9,035 nucleotides of DNA from Chthoniobacterales bacterium (GCA_013697015.1 JACCXL010000222.1:1-9035), one strand, 5' to 3'. Positions 1 through 6,484 are shown, counted from the stretch's first letter. Program-made: numbers and translations. The notes: generated by a model from the letters alone, not told the origin.

Positions 1-767
1 CACTCGGCGACCTCGAGCGCGTTCCCGACAGCACGGCCGAGTGGTTCGTCCATCAAACTGAGGAGGTACGACATCTGCACGTTCATGAGCTCGCCGACCT
101 TTTGCATGGATGCCGCGAGCTGTTCCGCTTCCGCGCGCGTTTTCATGAATGCACCCGCGCCGAATTTCACGTCGAGCACGAGACGATCGAGATTCTCCGC
201 CAGCTTTTTGCTCATGATGCTGGCGACGATCAAAGGTTGCGAAGCCACTGTCCCGGTCACGTCGCGCAACGCGTAGAGGCGCTTGTCGGCCGGGCAGATG
301 TCGGCGCTCTGACCAATCATGAAAACCCCGATCCGCTCCAGCTGCGCCAATGCGGCGGTCTGCTCCAGATTCACGTTGAACCCCGGGATGCTTTCGAGCT
401 TGTCGAGCGTTCCGCCGGTGATCCCAAGGCCGCGGCCTGAAATCATCGGCACCCAGACGTCATCGCAGGCCAGCAGCGGCGCGAGCACAAGCGAAACTTT
501 GTCGTCCACGCCGCCGGTGGAATGCTTATCGACCTTTGGCGGCGAGTCCGCGGGATAATGGAGAACGCGTCCGCTCCGCATCATTGCCTCCGTGAGGTGT
601 TCCGTCTCGGCCGCTGTCATGCCGCGAAAGAAGACGGCCATTGCCCACGCGCTAATCTGATACTCGGGGATCTCGCCGCGCGTAAATCCAGCGATCAGCG
701 CCTGAATCTCACCCGCGCTCAGCTCCGCGCCGTCGCGCTTCTTTTCGATGAGCGAAGGGACGTGCAT
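1..767 (-). CDS. deoA: Thymidine / pyrimidine-nucleoside phosphorylase, C-terminus beyond window
   Basis: Cytoplasmic enzyme that cleaves thymidine, and probably other pyrimidine nucleosides, with phosphate to the free base and (deoxy)ribose-1-phosphate. The 255 visible residues begin MHVPSLIEKKRDG, the usual N-terminus of the family. The phosphate-binding KHSTGGV lies at residues 81-87. The family signature SGRGLGITGGTLDKLE is at 110-125. Residues equivalent to E. coli Arg171, Ser186 and Lys190 are present as R168, S183 and K187. The family is about 430-440 residues long, so roughly 180 residues of the C-terminal alpha/beta domain lie off the left edge. The stretch MDEPLGRAVGNALEV near residue 245 looks more like Bacillus Pdp than E. 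coli DeoA, so uridine may also be a substrate (inference). The ATG at 767 shares one base with the TGA of the deoB remnant (TGATG), which suggests translational coupling; a weak AAGG lies about 10 bases upstream. Confidence 0.95.
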   Translation of the reverse strand, partial: MHVPSLIEKKRDGAELSAGEIQALIAGFTRGEIPEYQISAWAMAVFFRGMTAAETEHLTEAMMRSGRVLHYPADSPPKVDKHSTGGVDDKVSLVLAPLLACDDVWVPMISGRGLGITGGTLDKLESIPGFNVNLEQTAALAQLERIGVFMIGQSADICPADKRLYALRDVTGTVASQPLIVASIMSKKLAENLDRLVLDVKFGAGAFMKTRAEAEQLAASMQKVGELMNVQMSYLLSLMDEPLGRAVGNALEVAE

Positions 768-1036
768 CAGCCGTTCGCCTTGCAGTGCGGGAAGTAACGA
801 AGTCCCGATTGACTGTCGCGCCCATGGCTGCCGCCGATCTCGAGGCGCGCGGAATTTTCGGGCCGCGCATTTTGAAGCAGAGGGCGCAAGCCTAACGAGG
901 TCGGCGTTGGCAAACTGAGCGTAGTATCCGGCGCGAAGAGATGGCCGAGGGTGTTGGCCCCTTCATCGCCATAGGCAGCGGCGTCAAGCGCGTTCCCAGT
1001 TTCGACGCTATCGAGGACGACCAGCAGCGCGCGCAC
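767..1036 (-). pseudogene. deoB: Truncated phosphopentomutase remnant (5' part of deoB)
   Basis: An 89-codon frame starting with GTG at 1036. Residues 1-54 read like the N-terminus of phosphopentomutase (MRALLVVLDS..., then AYGDEGANTLGHLF and a SLGL segment), including the metal-binding Asp of the LDS motif. Family members are about 390-410 residues. The rest of the enzyme is absent: no KDTTTGHWE-type catalytic-Thr region and no C-terminal Asp/His metal ligands. Residues 55-89 match nothing I recognise. Two usually conserved positions are altered (DSVG to DSVE, APDA to ALDA), as expected in a decaying gene. In the deoA frame just upstream of its ATG (768-809) one can read GTSLLPAL, which resembles the usual DeoB C-terminus, so a large internal deletion is likely. 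DeoB converts (deoxy)ribose-1-phosphate, the product of DeoA, to the 5-phosphate, so a location beside deoA is expected. A small expressed leader is possible, but an active mutase is not. Confidence 0.75.
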
Positions 1037-1114
1037 GGATTGGGAGAAAGTTAAATTGTTGAATCGTTACAAAGCTAGATCGGCAACAACTGGTGATCCG
1101 ACAGACCGGACCGA

Positions 1115-1139
1115 TGTAACGTTGTAACATTTTTAACGT
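1115..1139. repeat. Imperfect 8-bp tandem repeats upstream of the deoB remnant and deoA
   Basis: In the 112-bp gap between the ALDH-like gene and the deoB remnant there are three imperfect 8-mers: TGTAACGT (1115-1122), TGTAACAT (1123-1130) and TTTAACGT (1132-1139). An inverted copy, GTTACAA, lies at 1066-1072. AACGTT occurs at 1118-1123 and 1135-1140, 17 bp apart. The spacing and position would suit an operator for a deo regulator, but no regulator gene is in the window and no consensus promoter was recognised. This is a pattern seen in sequence; the function is inferred. Confidence 0.35.
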
Positions 1140-1148
1140 TTCACGTCT

Positions 1149-2030
1149 CTACAATCCGATCGGGTGCCATGCGGTTTTCATTTCGACCGTATCGAGAATC
1201 CAATAGGGATTTTCCGCTTGCATCGTTCGCCAATCGGCTGGCTTGAGCTGACGCGGAACATATCGTTTCACGTTGAACCCGCCGCCCCGCTGCAGTTCGC
1301 GTCCGATTGCTGCGTCACCACTCGCATCGACGATCGCATTCGTATCCATGTGACTGGCGAAATGCGGCGCAAGCTCCGTGCGATTTCCGGTCAAAATGTT
1401 AACCACGCCGGCGGGCAGATCACTCGTCGCGATCAATTCCGAAAACGTCAGTGGGACGAGCGGCTGGGTGGTTGATCCGAGAATGACGCCGGTGTTGCCC
1501 GAAAGGATGATCGGCGCCAGAACTGAAACGAGCCCGAGCAGCGCCGGCTCGTCCGGGCAGAGAGCCACGACCACGCCCGTCGGTTCGGGAGTCGTGAAAT
1601 TGAAGTGCGAACTGGCGACCGGATTCACGCTCCCAAAAAGCTGGGCGAACTTGTCCGTCCAGCCGGCGTAATGAACAAGCCGGTCAATCGAGAGGCCGGT
1701 TTCCGAGCGCGCGACGGAAGCTTTCGCGCCATGCGCGCGCCGCAATTCGGCTTCCAGTTCACTGCGCCGCCTTTCCAGCATCTCCGCCGTGCGATAGAGG
1801 ATTTGTCCGCGCAGATAAGCGCTTTGTTTCGACCAGCCAGCGACAGCCGAGCGCGCGCTGGTGACGGCGTCGCGGAAGTCTTTGCGGGAAGCGCGACAGT
1901 AGTTTGCGATCACTTTTCGATCGCGGCCGGCGGCGGGATCGACCCGGCCGCTCTCGCCGCGCACGAATTTCCCACCGATGAATAGCTTATAGGTCTTCTG
2001 GACTTCGAGACGTGATTCGCCGGTGCGCAC
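1149..2030 (-). CDS. Short aldehyde-dehydrogenase-like protein lacking catalytic residues
   Basis: A 293-residue protein with the N-terminal Rossmann half of the ALDH superfamily: YKLFIGGKF near residue 14, EPTGVVVALCP at 149-159, APIILSGNT at 172-180 and DLPAGVVNILTG at 204-215. Typical ALDHs are about 480-500 residues. The ELGGK glutamate motif and the catalytic-Cys domain are absent. The usual PWNFP, with the oxyanion Asn, is replaced by PDEPA (159-163), and the cofactor Lys of the KPSE motif is replaced (ILGST, 183-187). The C-terminus (NVKRYV..., ending in KTAWHP) resembles, from memory, a conserved short ALDH subfamily that sits beside a full-length ALDH and deoC/deoA in actinobacterial deo clusters. 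It therefore looks like a natural pseudo-enzyme, not a fresh truncation, perhaps equivalent to the C-terminal domain of ALDH16. The likely role is as a structural partner of an active ALDH that oxidises acetaldehyde from DeoC (inference). The start is GTG at 2030; the frame is open upstream to a TGA at 2088-2090 with no better start. Confidence 0.85.
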   Translation of the reverse strand: MRTGESRLEVQKTYKLFIGGKFVRGESGRVDPAAGRDRKVIANYCRASRKDFRDAVTSARSAVAGWSKQSAYLRGQILYRTAEMLERRRSELEAELRRAHGAKASVARSETGLSIDRLVHYAGWTDKFAQLFGSVNPVASSHFNFTTPEPTGVVVALCPDEPALLGLVSVLAPIILSGNTGVILGSTTQPLVPLTFSELIATSDLPAGVVNILTGNRTELAPHFASHMDTNAIVDASGDAAIGRELQRGGGFNVKRYVPRQLKPADWRTMQAENPYWILDTVEMKTAWHPIGL

Positions 2031-2175
2031 GAAGTCACGATTGCGTAACGAGTCAAAAAAGAAAATGCTAATCGGCGCGCAACCATTTCATGGATAAACC
2101 GGCGAACATTTTCGGCACGAGACCTCGGCTCCCCTGGTCTGATCGGGATTGCGCAACGGCGGAACTGCGCACGCG
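2031..2175. promoter_or_regulatory. Divergent intergenic region
   Basis: These 145 bases separate the minus-strand deo block from the plus-strand lpxB operon, so both promoters should lie here. An AT-richer patch (2054-2072, with an A-tract at 2055-2060) is the most promoter-like part. A TTGCGT at 2041 and GCTAAT at 2067 could be read as plus-strand -35/-10 boxes, but the 20-base spacing is too long for a standard sigma-70 promoter. No clear palindromic operator was found. The assignment rests on gene arrangement, not on a recognised motif. Confidence 0.4.
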
Positions 2176-3102
2176 ATGAAGAAATTACGCGTTGGAGTAG
2201 TAGGTGTTGGCCATATTGGCAAAAATCATGCGCGGCTTTACGCAGATTTGGTGCCGGCGCATTTTACCGCGATTTTCGATACAGATCGCGCCAAGGCAGA
2301 AGAGTTGGCGGCCGAGTTTGGCGTCGCCTCCGCGGGATCGTTGGCAGACTTTGCCAAGCAAGTTGACGCCGCTTCCGTGGCAACTCCAACAAACACTCAT
2401 TTCGAAATCGCGCACGCGCTCCTCGAGTGTGGCAAACATCTCCTGATCGAAAAGCCGATCGCGGAGAACACGGCCCACGCGAGTGAGCTCGCGCGCCTCG
2501 CGACCACGCGAAATCTTGTGTTGCAGGTCGGCCATGTGGAACGATTTAATCCAATTCTCAGCGCGCTCGAGACGCGGCTGACGCGTCCGCGATTTATCGA
2601 AGCGCACCGGCTTTCACCCTATCCAAATCGCAGCACCGATATCGGTGTAGTGCTCGATCTCATGATCCACGATCTCGAGATCATCCTGCATCTCGTGCAA
2701 TCTCCCCTGGAAAAGATCGACGCAGTCGGAGTGCCCGTTCTGAGCCGGGGCGAGGATATCGCGAATGCGCGGCTCCGCTTTGCGAACGGTTGCGTCGCGA
2801 ACATCACGTCGAGTCGCATCAGTCCAGAGCGGATGCGCAAAATTCGCGTTTTCCAGGAAGACGCTTACCTGTCGCTCGACTACCAGAACCAAAGCGGGGA
2901 GATCTATCGTCGCAGCAACGGCAAAATTGAACGTGAAACGGTCGCGATCGAACGTGAGGAGCCGCTGCGCCGTCAGTTAGTCGCTTTCGTTGAATGCGCT
3001 AGCACGGGGCGCGCACCGAAAGTTTCCGGGTTCGAAGCAACCGCCGCTCTCGAGCTGGCGGTCGAAATCACGCAACGGATCGAAGCTGGACGCAGTGCCT
3101 GA
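2176..3102 (+). CDS. Gfo/Idh/MocA-family NAD(P)-dependent oxidoreductase (GnnA-like context)
   Basis: A 308-residue cytoplasmic oxidoreductase, a typical family length. The N-terminal Rossmann fold shows GVGHIG at residues 10-15 and an acidic residue (D35) closing the second beta strand, which favours NAD. The family hallmark IEKP is at 91-94, GHVERFNP at 119-126, and the catalytic-His segment DLMIHDLE at 161-168 (His165). It overlaps lpxB by 8 bases. In Acidithiobacillus and Leptospira a relative, GnnA, is encoded with lipid A genes and oxidises the 3-OH of UDP-GlcNAc before GnnB transaminates it; GnnA-like genes between lpxA and lpxB also occur elsewhere. The GxGHxGxxH style N-terminus and lpxB linkage fit that type, but GnnB and lpxA are not in view, so the substrate is inferred. 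I chose the ATG at 2176 because it directly precedes KKLRVGVVG; an in-frame TTG at 2149 would add nine residues unlike the family. Confidence 0.92.
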   Translation: MKKLRVGVVGVGHIGKNHARLYADLVPAHFTAIFDTDRAKAEELAAEFGVASAGSLADFAKQVDAASVATPTNTHFEIAHALLECGKHLLIEKPIAENTAHASELARLATTRNLVLQVGHVERFNPILSALETRLTRPRFIEAHRLSPYPNRSTDIGVVLDLMIHDLEIILHLVQSPLEKIDAVGVPVLSRGEDIANARLRFANGCVANITSSRISPERMRKIRVFQEDAYLSLDYQNQSGEIYRRSNGKIERETVAIEREEPLRRQLVAFVECASTGRAPKVSGFEATAALELAVEITQRIEAGRSA

Positions 3103-4231
3103 CTCCCTCTATTTCGTCGCGGGCGAAACGAGCGGAGACGCGCACGGCGCCGCGCTCATGGCGAAGCTCCGCGAAATGGCGCCGGCGATCGCCTTTCGTG
3201 GTCGCGGCGGGCCCAGAATGCAGGCGATAGCCGAAGACGGCTTTGTCAACTGGATCGATTCCGCCGCGGTGGTTGGCTTGTGGGAGGTCCTCAAGCATTA
3301 CCGTTTCTTCCGCGCCGCCTTTGCCGCCACCCTGCGCGACATCGAACAGCGAGCGCCAGCAGCGGTGATCTTAATCGATTTTCCGGGCTTCAATCTCCGG
3401 CTCGCGCGCGCTCTGCGCGGTCGTGCCTCACCTGCGAAAATCATCTGCTACATTAGTCCGCAGGTCTGGGCTTGGAATCGCGGGCGCATTCCGCGCATGG
3501 CGCGCTGGCTGGATTTGATGCTCTGCATCTTTCCCTTCGAAGCCGAGCTCTACAATCAGTCCGGGTTACGCACCATCTTCGTTGGCCATCCGATGATCGA
3601 GCGCTTGCCGGAGTCGGCCGGGAGAGAACAACGCGATCCTGCCCTGTTCGGACTTTTTCCCGGGAGCAGGGAGCGGGAAGTGCGGAAGCTTCTGCCGGTG
3701 ATGCTGCGAGCAGCTCGTCGGATCTTAGCAAGAAAACCCGAAGCGCGGTTTGAAATCGCAGCCAGTTCTTCAGTCCTCGCTGACAAGATTGAGCGCATCC
3801 TCGCGGTTTCGGACGTCCCATCCGCAAAGTTCCAGGTGCGGACGGGCGAGGCGGCGGCCATCTTCCAGAAGGCTTGGGTTGGGATTGTCGCTTCCGGTAC
3901 CGCCACGCTGGAGGCAGCCTGTTTTCGAATGCCATTTGTGTTGGTTTACAAGGTTGCCTGGCCGACCTACGTCGCCGCGCGCGCGGTGGTGAAGATAAAG
4001 TTTCTCGGGATGCCCAACGTGCTGGCGGACAAGCAGATCATTCCAGAGTTCATTCAGCACGCCGCGCGTCCAGAGAGGATCGCCGCGGCTGTTTTGCACC
4101 TCGCGGATGATCTCGCGGCACGCGCACTCGTGGTTTTGCAATTCGATGTCATTGTTTCCAAATTGAGCGGCAGCTCCGCAAGTGCAGCGGCAGCCGCGGC
4201 GATCATGGGGGAGATCAACGCTGAAAAATAA
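3095..4231 (+). CDS. lpxB: Lipid-A-disaccharide synthase
   Basis: GT19 glycosyltransferase that joins UDP-2,3-diacylglucosamine and lipid X to form the lipid A tetraacyl-disaccharide-1-phosphate at the inner face of the cytoplasmic membrane. It has 378 residues, against 382 in E. coli. Visible motifs are VAGETSGD at 8-15, GGPRMQ at 38-43, LIDFPGFN at 93-100 (D95 aligns with the catalytic D98 of E. coli and Haemophilus LpxB), YISPQVWAW at 119-127, GHPM at 164-167, PGSREREV at 189-196 (Arg192 in the UDP-binding site), ASGTATLE at 266-273 and MPNVLADKQIIPE at 306-318. The start is GTG at 3095, the only start near the conserved N-terminus. It lies inside the end of the oxidoreductase gene (GTGCCTGA, 8-base overlap), so the two are probably translationally coupled. 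An upstream in-frame start at 2990 would add 35 non-family residues. The C-terminal Ser/Ala-rich tail is unremarkable. Confidence 0.97.
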   Translation: MPDSLYFVAGETSGDAHGAALMAKLREMAPAIAFRGRGGPRMQAIAEDGFVNWIDSAAVVGLWEVLKHYRFFRAAFAATLRDIEQRAPAAVILIDFPGFNLRLARALRGRASPAKIICYISPQVWAWNRGRIPRMARWLDLMLCIFPFEAELYNQSGLRTIFVGHPMIERLPESAGREQRDPALFGLFPGSREREVRKLLPVMLRAARRILARKPEARFEIAASSSVLADKIERILAVSDVPSAKFQVRTGEAAAIFQKAWVGIVASGTATLEAACFRMPFVLVYKVAWPTYVAARAVVKIKFLGMPNVLADKQIIPEFIQHAARPERIAAAVLHLADDLAARALVVLQFDVIVSKLSGSSASAAAAAAIMGEINAEK

Positions 4232-4240
4232 CGAAAGACA

Positions 4241-4297
4241 GTGGTGAGAATAACCCGCAAAACGATGCAGGACGCGTTCGCCGAGCTCTTCACCTGA
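4241..4297 (+). other. Possible 18-codon micro-ORF coupling lpxB to the formamidase gene
   Basis: Just after the lpxB stop, in the same frame, GTG GTG at 4241 opens an 18-codon frame (it includes RITRKTMQDAFAELFT) whose TGA shares a base with the ATG of the next gene (TGATG at 4295-4299). Ribosomes ending here could re-initiate on the downstream gene, which lacks a good Shine-Dalgarno of its own. The peptide matches nothing I know, and the frame may be open by chance. Confidence 0.15.
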
Positions 4298-4926
4298 TGC
4301 AGATCTGGGATATCTCGCGCACGCTCTCACAGCGGCTGGCTCCCTGGCCGGGCGACACCGGATTTTCTTTCGATTTGAATTGGAAAATCGCGGAAGGCGC
4401 AGCCGTTAATGTGGGCGCGATTACGATGAGCGTGCACAACGGCACCCACGCCGACGCGGCCTTCCACTTCGAGCGGGATGGCGATGCGATCGAGCGCGCG
4501 ACACTGGATACCTACATCGGCCCGGCGGTCGTCGTCGATGTTGCGACCGCTGGAGCCTCCATCGGACTGGAACACCTCGCGTCGTGTGAGCGCGATCTGC
4601 GCGGCGCGGCGCGCTTGCTCTTAAAAACGGGTGCGTGGCCGGACAGCACCGTGTTTCCGAGTTCCTTCCCAGTGATTCAAACGCTCGTTGCGGAGTGGAT
4701 GAAGTCGCACGGAGCAAAACTGCTCGGAGTCGATGTTCCGTCGGTTGATCTAATCGACTCGAAGGATCTTTCTAACCACCACGCGCTGGCCGCCGCCGGC
4801 ATCGCCATCCTCGAATCTCTCGATCTGAGCGCGATCGAGCCGGGAGTTTACAATCTTTCCGCCTTGCCCCTGAAAATCGAAGGTGGTGACGGCGCTCCGG
4901 TCCGCGCGATTCTCTGGCGCGAATAA
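4297..4926 (+). CDS. kynB: KynB-like metal-dependent arylformamidase (cyclase family)
   Basis: A 209-residue cytoplasmic metal-dependent hydrolase. KynB converts N-formylkynurenine to kynurenine plus formate in tryptophan breakdown; family members are about 207-213 residues. Visible features are IWDIS at 3-7, WPGDTGF at 17-23, VNVG at 37-40, the metal-binding HNGTHADAAFH at 47-57 (H47, H51, D53, H57), a GVDVPSVD segment at 144-151, the second-site HH at 161-162 with E173 in AILES, and a C-terminal PVRAIL typical of KynB. All expected metal ligands are present, so it should be active. The neighbours are lipid A and glycosyl-transfer genes, with no tryptophan dioxygenase or kynureninase in the window, so the true substrate could be another amide or lactone of the wider cyclase/isatin-hydrolase family. 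The start ATG at 4297 fits the family; the ribosome binding site is weak. Confidence 0.85.
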   Translation: MQIWDISRTLSQRLAPWPGDTGFSFDLNWKIAEGAAVNVGAITMSVHNGTHADAAFHFERDGDAIERATLDTYIGPAVVVDVATAGASIGLEHLASCERDLRGAARLLLKTGAWPDSTVFPSSFPVIQTLVAEWMKSHGAKLLGVDVPSVDLIDSKDLSNHHALAAAGIAILESLDLSAIEPGVYNLSALPLKIEGGDGAPVRAILWRE

Positions 4927-4940
4927 GCCACGACAGTTTT

Positions 4941-6470
4941 ATGGACGGGACGGCGCCGACAGGATTGCTCGACCGACGCAGCACAGCGTGGATCCTGGCG
5001 CTGCTCGCGTTGTTCCTCTTCTCGATCACGAATCTGCCGTGGCAGCTCGGCGATTACGATCAAGCGAAGCAAGCATTTACCTCTCTCGAAATGGTGCGGG
5101 ACGGCGATTGGTTCTACCAGCGCACGCCTAACGAGTTTGTGGCGACGAAGCCACCCGCTGTTGGCTGGGTTTCCGCCGCAATCTACGAGCTCTGTCGCTC
5201 GTGGGACCTGGCCTGGCGGTTGCCTTCACTTCTGGCTGCCGTGCTTTTGATGATGCTGCTGGCGCGCTTTGCGCACCGTGCCTACGGCCCCACGGCCGCG
5301 CTGCTCGCGGCGGCGGCCTGCGCTTTCAATCTGATGACGCCACGTTTGGCCACCCTCGTGCGCACCGATATGCCGCTCGCCCTCGTGATTTTCCTCTTGG
5401 GTGTGACAATCTGGGAGCGAATTCGAGAACGCCAGAGCTGGGACTCTTCGGCGCAAGGACGGGTGTTTTTGCTGCTCACCCTTTCGATGCTGATCAAAGG
5501 ACCAATTGTGTTTGCGTTTCTGCTTCCCGGAGTCGTTTTGTTCCAGCTGCGCGGGAAGAAGTTCCGGCAAAACGCGACTGCCTGGTTCGGCTTCTGGCCG
5601 TGGCTGCTCGCGCTCGCCGTTTTCGCGCTTTGGACGGTGGGAGGCATCCTCTTCGTGCACGGCTTCTTCGACCAGGTGGTCCTGCGCGAGTTCGCCGGTC
5701 GCTTTGACGGCGAGACGCATCGCGCCCAGCCGATCTATTTTTATTTTCCTCATCTGCTGCATAAATTTGCGCCCTGGAGTTTGCTTGTGATCGGGCTCGC
5801 GATCGCCAGGTGCCGCGGCACGAAAGTACGAGAAGCGTGGCGCGGAATGTCGCCCGAGACCTACTGGCTGCTGTGCTGGAGCCTCGGCGGATTGATCGTG
5901 ATGTCCGTCGTTCCGTCCAAGCGCGTGGATCGGATTTTCCCGGTCGTTCCGCCGCTTTGCCTGTTACTGGCGGCGCAATATGCTGAAGCGTGGCGCGATC
6001 AATTCGTGCGAATACGGGCGCAACGCTGGTGCACGGTAGCGGTCTGTTTCGCCGGCATGTTCACGTTCGCGTATTCGGTTTGGAAAGTGCACGAAGGCCT
6101 CCAAAAACCGGATGAGCTGGTGCCGTTCGCTGAAGCCGTTCGCAAGGAGGCAGCGCTACGCCGTTGGCAATACGAAGTGATGCGGGGGCGGGATGAACGG
6201 CTCCTCGTTTACCTCCGTCGCAGCCGTTACATCGGGCCGGAAACCGCCGCGGACGATTGGACGGCTGGAAAGCTCGATGCGATTGTCGTGCCTAACGACC
6301 AGGTGCCGCGCATGCTTCATGACCTGCCGGGCTCCGTGCCGGCACGCATCGACTTCACCGGCATGCGGCAGAGCCCGGTCGTCAAATATATCGTGTTAAA
6401 GAAATCGGCGCCTGCGCTGGGTGAGATCGAGCGGGAAAACCGTTCTCGACTTGCAGCGTTCCATCGTTAG
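4941..6470 (+). CDS. ArnT/GT83-type membrane glycosyltransferase
   Basis: A 509-residue polytopic inner-membrane protein of the GT-C (PMT/ArnT) type, which moves a sugar from a polyprenyl-phosphate carrier to an acceptor on the periplasmic side. A first membrane segment (17-34) is followed by a periplasmic loop with an acidic motif LGDYDQAKQAF (37-46), corresponding to the DExRYA region of ArnT, and ATKPPAVGW (68-76), corresponding to the EKPPxxYW region. Several hydrophobic helices follow (about 96-110, 117-130, 144-158, 174-204, 219-240, 279-290, 308-323, 335-347, 363-380). HRAQPIYFY (260-268) and PSKRVDRIFPVVPP (325-338) match conserved positions of the family. The C-terminal 120 residues are soluble. 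It lies 14 bases after kynB. The lpxB linkage suggests a lipid A or other outer-membrane glycolipid acceptor, but sugar and acceptor cannot be read from sequence. It is not called arnT because no other Ara4N genes are seen. Confidence 0.87.
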   Translation: MDGTAPTGLLDRRSTAWILALLALFLFSITNLPWQLGDYDQAKQAFTSLEMVRDGDWFYQRTPNEFVATKPPAVGWVSAAIYELCRSWDLAWRLPSLLAAVLLMMLLARFAHRAYGPTAALLAAAACAFNLMTPRLATLVRTDMPLALVIFLLGVTIWERIRERQSWDSSAQGRVFLLLTLSMLIKGPIVFAFLLPGVVLFQLRGKKFRQNATAWFGFWPWLLALAVFALWTVGGILFVHGFFDQVVLREFAGRFDGETHRAQPIYFYFPHLLHKFAPWSLLVIGLAIARCRGTKVREAWRGMSPETYWLLCWSLGGLIVMSVVPSKRVDRIFPVVPPLCLLLAAQYAEAWRDQFVRIRAQRWCTVAVCFAGMFTFAYSVWKVHEGLQKPDELVPFAEAVRKEAALRRWQYEVMRGRDERLLVYLRRSRYIGPETAADDWTAGKLDAIVVPNDQVPRMLHDLPGSVPARIDFTGMRQSPVVKYIVLKKSAPALGEIERENRSRLAAFHR

Positions 6471-6477
6471 CCTCGAC

Positions 6478-6484
6478 AGGGAAG
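6478..6484 (+). promoter_or_regulatory. Ribosome binding site fixing the HIT gene start
   Basis: AGGGAAG lies just before the ATG at 6487, in the 16-base gap after the glycosyltransferase stop. It favours 6487 over an upstream in-frame GTG at 6421, which would start inside the preceding gene. Confidence 0.55.

Noticed and set aside
85..797. Several plus-strand open frames at the left end
   Set aside because: They run antisense to deoA, whose minus-strand frame carries clear thymidine phosphorylase motifs throughout.
2041..2072. Candidate -35/-10 boxes TTGCGT and GCTAAT
   Set aside because: The spacing of 20 bases is outside the normal sigma-70 range and the match is weak; kept only as part of the intergenic entry.
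2149..2175. TTG start extending the oxidoreductase by nine residues
   Set aside because: The ATG at 2176 directly precedes the Rossmann beta strand, as is usual for the family.
2990..3094. Upstream in-frame extension of lpxB
   Set aside because: It lies within the oxidoreductase gene and adds 35 residues unlike any LpxB; GTG at 3095 fits the conserved N-terminus.
3770..4330. 186-codon open frame on the minus strand
   Set aside because: It lies antisense to the C-terminal half of lpxB, shows no family motif, and arises from high GC content.
5226..5762. 178-codon open frame on the minus strand
   Set aside because: Antisense to the membrane helices of the glycosyltransferase; its composition is what the complement of a hydrophobic coding region yields.
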